A stretch of DNA of 64,000 nucleotides from Rhizophagus clarus. Lineage: Eukaryota > Glomeromycota > Glomeromycetes > Glomerales > Glomeraceae. The stretch lies in NCBI GenBank assembly GCA_015698045.1, contig BLAL01000229.1, positions 1,214,001-1,278,000 of the forward strand, read 5' to 3'. Below the pieces are notes generated by a model. It was not told the DNA's origin, made no database searches, and worked only from the letters and a program-made list of their open reading frames with translations. Both the position numbers and the translations under genes were made by a program. Below are positions 12,501 through 24,249 of the stretch, one piece after another (the first letter of the stretch is position 1; each line of letters opens with the position of its first letter).

Positions 12501-14091
12501 ATTTAATAAATTTTTAAATAAGGTATGAAATTCATCTATATGTTTATAAAATTTAATATAATCTTTTAATATATATGTTATATGTTATATTATTATGCAA
12601 TTATAGGTTATATCAAAAGATATTAGCTATTATGGAATATCTCAAGATACGAATACGAAAGACTATATATTGATTTTTCATAAAAAATATTTTGAAAATT
12701 ATTGCGATGTTTGTGATGAAGAGTATACAAACAAACAATATAAATGGTGTAACCCATGTCAAATTAATTATTTAAAATGGCATTTTATATCCTGGACTAG
12801 TGGAAATAAGCAAATTGACTGTTTTATTCAAAAAAAGCAACTACAAATTAATAGGTCATTGGATGTAGTATTTGAATGGATACCATATAATCAGTTTAGT
12901 AATATTAAAGAAACAGGAAATGGCTGTGCTACAGCAGTATGGAAGGATGGCCCACTAAATTATAATTTTAATGAAAAGAAATGGATGAGAAAATCAGATA
13001 AAAAAGTTACTATAAAATATTTACATAATACACAAAATATCATTAATAACAAATTTTTAAATAAGGTATGGTTTTATATGTATGTGAGATATTATGAATA
13101 TTTTCTTAATATTTATATGAATATATTTATTGTGGTATAATAGGTCAAATCAGAAGATATTAGTTATGGGATATCTCAAGACCCAGAGACAGAAAATTAT
13201 ATTTTCGTTTTAAACAAAAAGTATTTTGAAAAATATTGCGAATATTGTGATGAAGAAAATGCTTATTCTAAGCAATATAAATGGTGTAAAACTTGTTTAA
13301 TAAGCTATTTAAAAAATAATTTTGCAAATTGGACCAGTGGTAATAAACAAATCGATGATTTTATTCAAGAAAGACAATTACAAATTACACAAATTGATAT
13401 TCTAGAAGGTTTTGTATTTGAATGGATACCGTATAACCAATTTAGTAGCATTAAAGAAAGAGGAAATGGATTTGCTATGGCGACATGGAAAGATATGTTA
13501 TTGAAGTTTAATAAATGGAATTCAAACAGAGATGTTGTTTTAAAATGTTTATATAACTCTCAATATATCTCTGACGAGTTTTTAAACAAAGTAAGTATTT
13601 ATAAATTTAAAGTTAAATAATTGTGCTTTAAATATATTAATATTGATATGTAATAGGTGAAGTCATATTTAACAGAAGAAATTAGTTATGGAATGTCTCA
13701 GAATCCAATTACGAAAGATTATATTTTAGTTTTTCATGAAAAAATTTTTGAAAATTCTTTTGAATATTTAAATGATTATTTAGAAAAGTGTATGGAAGAA
13801 CATTTTGGAAAATACTGTGCAAAATGTGGTAAAGAACATACAAATGAAGTTTATAAATGGTGTAAATCATGTATAATAGATTGTAAGAATATAAAAGTCG
13901 TTGATATCATTAAAAACAGTTCTAAAATTAAATGGATATCCTATAATCAGTTCAATGATGTGGAAGAAATAGGAAAAGGTGGATTTGCTACAGTATATTC
14001 AGCAATATTGAATGAGAGCTATATGAATGAGAAAGTTGCTTTAAAATGTTTGCATAACTCCCAAAATTTCATTCATGAATTTCTAAATGAG
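9502..14091 (+). repeat. Array of 9 exon-sized zinc-ribbon/N-lobe units (gene B)
   Basis: Units cover residues 1-112, 113-270, 271-421, 422-577, 578-737, 738-877, 878-1030, 1031-1179 and 1180-1324. A full unit reads: YGxSQNPxTKxY (resembling the kinase beta-4/beta-5 region), YFExYC, CxxC...YKWCxxCQ, NWTSGN, IDxFIQxKQLQ, FEWIPYNQF, a short loop, GPL, VxLKYL and EFLNK. Neighbouring units 2 and 3 share KFNEYLK and are probably a recent pair. Introns are also similar, so the repeat unit at DNA level is exon plus intron. Confidence 0.87.
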
Positions 14092-15061
14092 GTATGAATA
14101 TAATAAAGTATCTTTTTAATCTGATTGTAGTATTTAACGTGATAATTTACATATGTATATTTTATTCTTATAGGTTGAAGTATATTTAGCATATACAAAT
14201 CAAAAATTTGGTAATATTCTTAAAATATATGGGATATCTCAAAATCCAGATACAGAGAGTTTCATTATAGTTCTCGAATACGCAGAAGGTGGAAACTTTA
14301 ACGATTATTTATATAGAAATTACAAAACTTTTGATTGGTTAAATAAAATACAAATATTAATGAATATTGTTAAAGGTCTTAAAGAAATTCATCAAAAACA
14401 GATGGTTCATCGTGATTTTCATACAAAGAATATTTTATTCAGACATATAGAATATATCAATATATGTATTTCAGATATGGGATTATGTGGAAAAGTTGGT
14501 AATATTGATAAAACAAAAATTTATGGCGTTATGCCTTATGTAGCTCCTGAAGTGTTAAGAGGGAAACCTTATACTCAAGCAGCAGATATATATAGCTTTG
14601 GAATGATTATGTATTTTGTAGCAACTGGAAGACAACCTTTTTCTGATCGTGCTCATGATAAAAGTTTAGTTTTAGATATATGTAATGGTATTAGGCCTGA
14701 AATAAATGAGCAAAAAGTACCAGAATGCTATATTGAATTAATGAAAATGTGTTGGGATTCAAATCCAAATGATAGGCCAAATGCTGTTAAAATAGAAGAA
14801 TATATCTGGTTATTTCACTATTCAAATACATTAAACGCATCAGAGTTTGAATTTTTTATGAAAATTGAAAAAAGTCAAGAGCATTATGAAATTGAAAAGC
14901 AATTTAAGGAAGCAGAGGAATTTAGAAAAGAAAACCCTATATCTATTAAAGATATCCAATTAAATACACATCCACAAGCTATTTATACATCTCGATTACT
15001 TAATTCTTTTACAAAAGATCTTCCTTCAGAATGTTTAGATTGTTCTATTGATGAATTGTAA
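9502..15061 (+). CDS. Kinase gene B: TKL-like kinase with 9 tandem N-lobe units
   Basis: Ten phase-0 exons with GT-AG introns of 66-92 nt: 9502-9837, 9915-10388, 10481-10933, 11003-11470, 11543-12022, 12103-12522, 12607-13065, 13144-13590, 13657-14091 and 14174-15061, giving 1619 aa. Exons 1-9 are one zinc-ribbon/N-lobe unit each. Exon 10 is the only C-lobe (HRDFHTKN, SDMGLCG, APEVLRGK, and a tail ending CLDCSIDEL). Units 1-8 have a shortened glycine loop (for example GATAIWKDG) but keep the beta-3 lysine; unit 9 has a normal GKGGFATVYSA loop. Unit 6 has lost its CxxC ribbon. I chose the ATG at 9502 rather than the in-frame ATG at 9391: the matching start in paralogue C aligns to 9502, and the equivalent upstream frame in C is closed by a stop. 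An AATAAA lies about 20 nt after the stop. It probably encodes an active kinase with a long repetitive N-terminal region; targets are unknown. Confidence 0.87.
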
Positions 15062-15080
15062 AAGAAGGTTTAACTAGGTG

Positions 15081-15086
15081 AATAAA
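15081..15086 (+). terminator. Likely polyadenylation signal of kinase gene B
   Basis: An AATAAA hexamer lies about 20 nt downstream of the gene B stop codon and is followed by a T-rich stretch. This is a typical eukaryotic 3' processing arrangement, assigned from sequence context only. Confidence 0.4.
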
Positions 15087-15837
15087 TTTTGACTTTTTAT
15101 TTGTTTTGTATAATTTAGTATATTTTAAGTATTAACGTACCAGTATTTATTATATAATACGTTTATCACAGATATCATTTAAGGAATACCGATCATTTGA
15201 ACCAAGCATTAATTTAAGGTTTTTACTTAGTCTGTCTTTAATTTTAAATTAAAGTTCCCCCAGAAATATTATGTATCGCTATTTATCATTATCTATTATT
15301 TATTTATTTATTCGCTAAATTTATATGTATATTTATTCATTTATTTTATAACAGTTCAGGCACATTTTTTCAAATGATTTGAATAATTAAAAAAAAAATT
15401 TATTGTTAAATCTCACCACCGATGATTGTTGCCTTGCCAGAATTAGGATAGAATTTTGGGCAGAATTAAAAATGGTATGAAACTCCGCCCTAATGCTGGT
15501 ATGGTGATGATCGCTGTGTGGCGATTTTTTGACATTCAAAAAAAATTTATACACAATAGGATAATTTTTTTTTTGTTGATAAAATTTTTTGCAAAATTAA
15601 TAATTAATAATAAATAATTATCTAAGATTTAATTTTTTTGAATAATTAAAAAGAGTTTAATGAAAAAAAAATTAAATTTCAGTTAACGAAGATTAGTATC
15701 ATTTTAATTTATGATCAATTTAACGTCTCTTAAATATTCGGTTATTATTACTATTTTAATTTCACATGCAACCGTTCATAATTCTCTGTTATGACTAAGC
15801 AAGTTAACTTGTTAAATTTATAATTTACTTACTAGTA

Positions 15838-16590
15838 TAAATTTTCACATATTCATCAGGTGTATCAGGAACAACCATTTCTCTATGATCTTGTAAAATT
15901 AAACAAACATCATAACGTTTACCTTCAGTATAAAAGAAGGTTGTCCGCTGAATAATTCCCATAATAATACGCCAACACCGTAAACATCACTTTTATTTAA
16001 CGAATAAATTTGGTTATTATTATTATTTCTTCGTCTATTAAAACTTTTTGGGTCGACGTAAGGAGCCATTCCAAATAATTATGATTGAAAATTAGATGAT
16101 ATTGCAATCCTTTTTGATAATCCAAAATCCATTAACTTGATCGTGTTCTGATGAACTAATATATTGCCAGAGTGCTATTAAAAAATATATATTTAAAAAT
16201 AAATAGTGTAAATATAAAATTACCAATAATGATTAAAACAAATTACCAAGTTACGAAACAATTCCTCATTATATAAGCATGATACAGCGTAAGCTAATTG
16301 GTACGTCACATTGAATTTATCGCCCATATGAGTTTGCTAAAAGTTTTTTTCCAAATAGCTTCGAAGACAACCACCGTCTGCATACTCCATTACCAATATA
16401 TAATTATTATTAATATTATTATTTACAAAAAAAAAATGATCATTGAAATAAAATCTAGTGAATAAAATTAAAAATATTATATTTATTTATTAGTATTTTT
16501 ATAATACCTATTCAAACTTTGCTATTCTAAAGCAACGAATAATCTTGTCATGGAAATCAACTTTACGTTGTTTAACTAAATATTTCAAAT
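15838..16590 (-). pseudogene. Broken TKL kinase relic
   Basis: Three exon-like pieces of an ordinary Rhizophagus-type kinase lie on the minus strand: about 16590-16509 (VDFHDKIIRCFRIAKFE), about 16437-16247 (YILVMEYADGGCLRSYLEKN) and about 16175-15838 ([42 protein letters not shown]). Splice-like GT and AG remain between them. It is dead: there is an in-frame stop after YLEKNF, another after SNFQS, a frameshift after SGQPSF, and the catalytic HRD is FRN. No C-terminal exon follows, although a donor-like GTAAGT remains. It belongs to a different kinase subgroup from genes A-C because it has a normal DFG, and it is not tandemly repeated. Confidence 0.75.
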
Positions 16591-17039
16591 AAATATTACA
16601 TTTTAAGTAATATAAACAAAAAAAATATATAATTGTATTAATTAACACATTTCTTTCATGGTTGTGTTATAAGATTAAAAAAAAACTGAAAATATCTTTT
16701 TTTTGAATAAAGCCCAAAGTTAAATTTTATGCACTTTTTATAATCATAAATGATCTGTAATTTACATTCTCTCCAAGTTTATATTTGGCTTTTTATATAT
16801 ACTTTTTTCAAAATGATGAATTTTGCTAAAAATGACATGCATTTAAACCCTCTTTGGTATTCTAAGTAAAGTTGTTCAAAAGGCAAAAACACAAGTATAC
16901 TTCTGATTTTAAGACCGTATGAAGCATGTGTTAAGTTTTATTTGACTTTATCGGTATTTGGTAAATATATCACGTGATCGCAGAATTTCAGGTACGAAAC
17001 AATGAACACGTGACTAAAGTTACTCAACAAAAATTATAA

Positions 17040-17665
17040 TTCTCCAGTTCCTTGATTCTTTATTTAAAGATTTCAAAGCTCGATTATGGAACACTCACGC
17101 AGCCGCCCTCAAAGATTGGGAGAAAAATCAATTAAATATTACATCGAGACAGAAACGTAATTATCGATCCAAACATCGACCGCGCAAACAAGACTATGCG
17201 TCAGCCTCAAGTTGATATAATCACTCATAGCAATTATCCTCGTACATCCAATTCCTTTCCATTGTTTGGACCACCTATGAAATCAAAAGTTTACTCTCGT
17301 CCAACTATTAATTACGCTCAGCATTTAGTTTGGGCATCTAGTAATTTTTTACATTTGGGATTATAGCATTCTTATCTAGATATTACTTTGTTTTTTATAG
17401 ATAATTTTCCATTTACTTCTATGTTTTTATCTTCTATTATTAAAAATTTTTTTTTGGCAGCATTCGAGAAACTTTAACCTTTTTTTTATACTAGATATTT
17501 CGTAATCTGTAGTATACTAAATAGCTTTTGTAAGTATCAGACCTGAACTCATATTTCTTAATATCTCATTTATTACAATTTTTAACTCTAGTCAGAGTGC
17601 TTATATGATGTATATCTGTATCTGTGGTACCCACCTGTAAAAATAAAAATAAAAATAAAAAATAA
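17040..17665 (+). mobile_element. 5'-truncated LINE 3' fragment with (AAAAAT)n tail
   Basis: The plus strand starts with a short open stretch (FKDFKARLWNTHAAALKDWE, then NITSRQKRNYRSKHRPRKQ and a stop) that resembles the basic C-terminal end of a LINE ORF2. About 450 bp of untranslated sequence follows, ending in (AAAAATAAAAAT) at about 17636-17664. The large LINE at 18.5-26.4 kb has the same kind of tail. I could not find a convincing target-site duplication, so the left border is approximate. Confidence 0.5.
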
Positions 17666-18476
17666 TTAGAAACACATCAAAATTATGGCTTAGTTATTTC
17701 AAGATATACTTATCAAATGCACTTGTTGACCACTTGTCTTAACGAACTGAAAACTCACTGTGAATTAGATGTAGAGTTTTGGGAAGAACAGACAATCCTT
17801 ACACTTAAAAAGTTTCTAGATTTTCAATTCCAAAAAGGTGTTTTAAGAGATAAAAAACAGAGTATTCTTAATACAAAAGTGAATTAGATACAATCAAAAG
17901 GTACTATACTGAAATGTCTGAGATTGGGAAATAAGTAACAAGGTTGATTAATTCATTAAACAGCCTGAGTTGCATTAGTTCTTACCAACTACCCTATCAA
18001 TTACGGTTGGCTGTGGGAAAAGACTATGGTCAGTTGGTGAGCATGCAGAGAACTGTATGTTAGTGAGCTGTTAATGTTTCAACGAAGAAACTACAAGAAG
18101 GGATTCAACCTATTAGGTTTACCTAATCAGATAAAGCAATAGTGTGTCTATAATAATTTTACATATCCTAAGAAAGTCCATTCAATAGTGGTAAGTTGAG
18201 CAAGAATTACGTCTTTCTAACATTTCATAATTTTACTATAATTCCTAAATACTGTAGATTAAATATATTCTAAAGGTCCTTTACTAATTATTAGTGTAAT
18301 AAGTTTTTATTAAAACAAGATAATTTTACACTTTTTTGTTAATTCATACCTCTTCGTGTATTTTAAAAATTTTAATTCTCTCATAAATAAATGAAATTTT
18401 AGAAATATATTTGTTAAAAAGGAATTTTTTTTTATTTAAATTAAATAAGGTGTTTATTTGTTCTTTATTAAACGCG
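17666..18476. other. Spacer with possible decayed coding relic
   Basis: About 17690-17890 on the plus strand gives a longer-than-expected open stretch (CLNELKTHCELDVEFWEEQ, then LTLKKFLDFQFQKGVLRDKK), and about 18090-18200 gives another short one (FNLLGLPNQIKQ). Stops lie between them. The composition looks protein-like and may be a remnant of a transposon gene, but I cannot assign a family. Confidence 0.25.
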
Positions 18477-18490
18477 TAATAGGTTTGTTA
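18477..18490. repeat. Target-site duplication, 3' side of LINE
   Basis: TAATAGGTTTGTTA is identical to 26440-26453. It abuts the A-rich tail of the LINE, which reads as TTTTTATTTTTA on the plus strand. Confidence 0.9.
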
Positions 18491-18802
18491 TTTTTATTTT
18501 TATTTTTATTGAACAGATATTAGAAGCGAACACATAAATTATAAACATATCAAAATTGATACATGAAAATAAAAAATGAAACTAACTAATAGAAGCAAAT
18601 TAAATCTACTTTGACGGTGGAGTAATTATATAACAAACTATCTAAAAATAACCAACTACTTCTAGAAACATTCAATAATTAACCCACTACCTCTTTTACA
18701 GCCAGTTAAAAACCAGGTAAACCGAAGCCCGCTCTGCAGAAAAGAAAGTAATAAAAACCATATATAAAATTCTATATAAAGTATACTAACTAACTACTAG
18801 CG

Positions 18803-21800
18803 CTACGAAGTAAGATTACTATAAAATTCAATAATATTTTTACCAAAATATATATTATTACGAATACTATCTAGAGCGTCAAATTTATATTCTAATTCTC
18901 TATCACTATTCAAAATATTATTAAATGGTCGAAGATTTTTTAAAGTTAATTTTTTCTTTTTTGTAATACCCAAAGAACGTTCAAATTCTTTTATAAAAGA
19001 ACAATGATGTATCCAAATTTCTTTAAATGTTTGTTCATAAATGTATTGCCTAATCTCAATAATTACTAACAGTAATTGTTTACGAGAAATCCACAAGTTG
19101 AGAATTTGAGTCAACTCCAATGGTATAAAGCCTTTGATGAGATCCACAAAAGTAAAATTATTAGGATCTGTACTAATTGTCCATATATTAAGCGTCAATA
19201 AAGCAGAATAATCTGTAATGTCTGGATTATATTTAAATAACAATGATAATAAAAGATCAATTGTATTAATTTTAATCTTTAAAAGAAGAGATCGATGTTC
19301 ATCACATGTCCACATGTGATCAAACGTTTCATCTTCCAATCCACAACTAGGGCATTTCCATCCATCGTATAATTCTAGAAATGATTTCTTTATTTGTTCA
19401 ATTGTAGGAATCTCTTCTATAAGAAGATGAACTTTGTGAGCTTTGATTTTAGAAGAAGACATTGAAGTTTCATTATTAGCAATATCACAATTAATGCATT
19501 CAAAGGTAGAGGTCCAATCAACTTCTAATTTTCGATATTTAGTATTCCTATGTAAGTTGATAAATTTTTCCAGACCTTTAATATGACTAACCATCTTGAT
19601 AAATTTTCGTAAGTGAGTTTCAATGATGATATTATTCCATAACGGAAGTACTTTAATGTTTGGAACAATGTCTGTAAAATTGATAAATCTATCTTGGTCA
19701 ATGTGAGCAGATTTTGCTAATCTATCCACGTAATTATTGCCATCGCAATCAGTGTGTGCAGCTACTTTAAACATTTCTACATATAAGTTCTGTTAACAAA
19801 TAATTCTAATCAAAATTGACCATAGATAACTATTGTTAAGTTTGAAATAATCTCGCGATGTAAGGGAGAAATTATTACATTTAAATCCCTCAAACATAGT
19901 AATCACATTTAAGGAGTCAATGTTGATTCTCACTTTACTTCTATAAGGGACTACCATAAGAGCTAAAATTACTGCTAAGAGTTCGCCTCAATATGCTGAA
20001 GGCCATTTATTAATCGTAGTATAAAATTCTACTTGAGGAATACCAAAGGATCTATCAAGGTGAGCAAATGCGCAGCTAATGTTGCATTGTTCAGTGCCTA
20101 ATTCAATAAGAGATCCATCAGTGAAAAATTCAAAAATACAGCAATTTGGATTATCAAATATAGCGAATTTTCGTTGAATTATAAGTAATTCATTCCTAGA
20201 AAGTCCTGGTTCTAATAATTCTAAAATAATATTATTTTGTCTGATCACGTGATTTCTCATTAACGTACTTTAAGAAAGAGCATATTTTTTCTTAGCCTGA
20301 TCAAAAAGATTAAAAATATTAAAATTAATCATTTTTCTACATTTAACATCTTCTTTGGTAAATTTAGCAGCCATAAAAGTGGTACTATATGCTTTGGATT
20401 AGCAGTAAAAGTACAAACACCCATGCTTGAACAATTAGCAGTATTAGCAGCGCAAAGTGTATCATCACAAATGGTAATGTGGGTAGATGTTGATGTTGAT
20501 TGAGACATATCTGCATGATAATATCGAAGAAGAATGTTGTCCTCATCAATAAGACGTTGAACTTTTCCAAATAAAATCAAATTATGTTGAGGGCTATATA
20601 CAACAGATAATGATCTATCTTGTTTTTCTATATTATAAGATTTAGTATCTTCAATATTATCAAAGAATGTAATAAATTTGTTGTAAATCTGTGGTTTAAT
20701 GTTAAGCCCATCCACTGTAATAAGTTTTTGGATATCCATATACCATTTTTCTTCTTTGTTACCATGACCAGAAATGGATTGAAAGTAATGTTTATTACAT
20801 ATATCAGTCCAATTAAGTAAGCGACGCTTGTCTCCTGAAATAATTTGTTCTACAAACATAATTTAGCGTGAGCGTAAAATTGTGCTGTGTTTGGTTAAAA
20901 ACTCAAAAGTAGCAATAGTTGCAAAATCATTTTTTCCTCCTACTAAGGTAGGGAATCTGCCTTTGTTTACGATAAGCAGTGTAAAATCATTCTGTCTTAT
21001 TAAGTTGATCATATTAAGTAAATAATTATTCTTCATACGTCTAGGGATTTTATCAAAAGGAATACCCTCTATCAGCGGTCGAGAACACCAGAGTAGTTGT
21101 TGTAGCAGTTTCAAGCGAATTTCAGTGATTCTTCCTAAAATTCCAGTGTCATTTAATTGAATGCAAAAATTAGTAATTTTTGCTTGAAGTTGATTCTCAA
21201 TAACCATATATATAAGAATTATCTAGTATCGCATTAAGGGCAGTATGAGCAAATTTGAGCTTATTTTTAAACATTCGATGAAAAAGAGCAAATAAACAAT
21301 TAATTAATTCTGGCGATAGGATGAAAACTTATGACCAGTATTCAACACGAGGTATAATAATCCTATTAAAAATATATAGGATATGTTTATCAGTAATTTT
21401 TTTTTTCCACATAAGGTTCGTTAGGTGGTCAATTTTTGCTTTAACTTTAAAGATTAGAAATTGTTCATCATTTTCAATATTAAAATAAACTCCCAGGATA
21501 CGAGTGGATTTATGAGGGTGTTTGGCCTTAATACTAATAGATTCCCTTCCAAATTGAATATTGATCTTGTTATTATAAATGTGAGAATAGCGACGCTTAT
21601 ACATCTTAGTTCTCATCATAAGTTCAGATTTCTCTTTATTTATCTGGATATCATTTAGTCTATAAAAGGAGTCAGCGATGGAGAGTATAGATTCCAGCTT
21701 ATCTTTCTTATCAGTAATCTACTGCGTGTCATCCATAAATGCCAGGGCTGGGATATGTTGTTCTATCACAGCTGAATTCAACTGTGGTATTTGCTGTATG

Positions 21801-24240
21801 TTATTACATGATACAGTGTATCCCAATTTTTGTTTGTTAATTTTAGCAAGTAAAGGATCGTAATACATACACCATAGAACAAGTGAAATAACTTCTCCTT
21901 GGTCTATGCCTGTAAGAACATCATAAGCAGTCGTCTTGCCATAGGCTATGATAACTTGGTTTGTTCGATCTTTAAATAAATCTAAAATTAAATGAGTGAA
22001 TTGCTGAGGTAGTTTAATTCTTTCCATCACTTTCTTTAGTTGGAAGGTATTGACACGGTCATAGGCCTTTCCCATATCCTGTGATAAGATCCAGAGTTCA
22101 TTATTATTATCTATAGCATCTTAAATGATTTCATTAACAATCCTTATAGGTTTGAAGGTAGATTGTTTAGGTAAACCAGCGAATTGGTTTGTCTGTAAAA
22201 TATTATGTTGTTTCAACGTTGAAGTTAGGCGACGATTGAGTAACATAATAAGTGCTTTATGAGCAGTCTCAAGTAGAGTGATCGGTCGAGAGTTTGATAA
22301 TTCACAATTAAAGGGTTTTGGCTTGGCGATAGGAAAAACGGTTGCTTTTTTCCATTGTTTTGGTAAGTAACAAATTGTATAATCTTACATATTAAATAAT
22401 ATAAAACATCATGAGCCGTAGGACTAAGGTGTTGTAATATTTCGTTAGAGATTCCTGAAGGGCCTGTAGCTTTGCCTTTAGGAAGGTTTCTGATAACATC
22501 CAGCCATTCATCATGTGATGAAAGGTCCATGAGCTTTGAGTAAATATTTTCATTGATATGGCGTAAAGGTTGATATTGATTTATCCAACGGCCTTAAAGT
22601 GGCTTTTTCCTATTAATCGAACCTGCAATTATTTGGAAATGGTGATTGGTTTCTTTGAGAACAGCTGATTTACCCGTGATTAGTGATTCATTGCTATGGG
22701 CGTCTTTCTTATATATTTTTTCAATCGAGATATGGACCATCTCTTCTTCAGTGATTGATCGAATCATAGAGGCTTGATTGTCTTTAAAATTAGTACAGCG
22801 TTTCTTGATATTAGAAACTATTTGTTCTTGAACCATAATATTAAGTTCCAATTTGAAAAGAAGTCGTAAGTGTTTTCTAATTTTATACAAATTCTTCAAA
22901 AATAATTTGAAGTCGTCAAGTATAAGAAAGGTAAAGGACGATGAAAGGTCTGAGCATTCATATTTGTCTAATGTCATGTTAATGAGACGTTGGAACTTGG
23001 ACCATTTAGCAGAGACACTATAAGTAATAGAAGCAGTATCGTTCAGTATCGAACGTATTTCCAGTATACGATTAATGATATATTTTAGATCGAAGTAAAT
23101 TGAAAGCTTCTTTTCTGGTGTAGTTTTGACTTTATTTCTAGTGACTTGCTTGTTGACTATATGAGATTTAGCTACTCTCATGATGGTTTGCCTAAACATG
23201 TCCCAGAGAGTATTGATGTGACGAGGTTTAACGATGGAAAAATCTTTCATTAATGTATTCTCAATCTCTAGGTCCAATTGGGTGCTGAAATTCTCCCAGG
23301 TATATTCATCATCCTTGTCCATTTCATCATATTGAAATACGGTCCTTTTGATATATTTCTTCTTTTGATTGGTTGCGTTCAAGGAAACACCTGTCATCTG
23401 TACTGTGTCCAATGATAACGTTACAGTTTTATGGTCAGTATCAAAATGATCATTCTCTATTAACACTTTTCTTTAACATAAGTAAAGAAGCCCAAATATA
23501 ATCTAATCTTGATTCTTGTCTGTTAGGATCAGCTGGTGTATAAGTATACATTTCTTCATCATTGTCATTAAAGATTGGAATGGTGTCTAGCAACCTTTTA
23601 CATTCTAAGGTACAAAACAAGGAAAATTGCCATTTATTGTTGACAAAAGCCATTAAATATTTTCTGTAATTAATATTGAAATCTCCCATGATGATGACTT
23701 CCATGTCACATGATTGAGCATTGCTGATGGTGTCATCAATATATTTGTATAAAGCTTCGATTTGTAATCTTTCTCTCTGATTCACATTAAGGTAAACCTA
23801 AATTAAACGAAGCTTACGCTTATCGCTAAAGTACAAGTCAAAATAAATGATTCTGCTTTTATGTCCAACGGCTTTGTGAACGAATATGTCATATTTGGCG
23901 TCAATGATAATACTTACACCTTGGCCTTTGCCTCCTAGTTGTGAATAATCAAAGTAACTGCGAACACCTAATTGATATTGCCATATTTTTGCTTGTCGTT
24001 CAGAACAATTAGTCTCTGAGAGACCATAAATGTTAATATTGTGATCTTTCATAGCGTCAATTAAACTGATAAATTTGTTTTTATTTAAAGTACGAATATT
24101 TGTAGATGCAATTTTCGTTATAGTGGAATCTAAAAGATCCTTTTTTGAATGAAAAATTGGTGGTGAATCAAGTTTGGAGGAATTGTTTTTTTTAATTGAG
24201 AAGATAAAGAGGAACCAGAGGGAATATTGTTGTCCATCAT
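18803..24240 (-). pseudogene. LINE ORF2: endonuclease-RT-RNase H polyprotein, broken
   Basis: Reading 5' to 3' on the minus strand: apurinic-type endonuclease at about 24130-23470 (IYGLSETN, MGDFNI, SRLDYIW); a linker region with a 290-codon open piece at 23466-22594; reverse transcriptase at about 22530-20860 with GKATGPSGISNE, DMGKAYDRVN, GIDQGEVISL and the catalytic FMDD at about 21730; RNase H at about 20150-19700 (FTDGS ... ELLA-like region ... AHTDCDGNNYVDRLA); and a finger CPSC...HMWTC at about 19360-19300. The frame is interrupted roughly ten times, including at least four frame changes between the open pieces and one in an A8 run near 24190. It starts right after ORF1 ends, suggesting reinitiation or a similar coupled arrangement. 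Confidence 0.88.
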
Positions 24241-24249
24241 TAAAAATGA

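Noticed and set aside
17690-18220. Possible transposon protein remnant
   Set aside because: Open pieces are short and interrupted, and no family motif is recognised.
20329-21863. Several small plus- and minus-strand frames inside the LINE
   Set aside because: They are shadows or broken pieces of ORF2, not separate genes.
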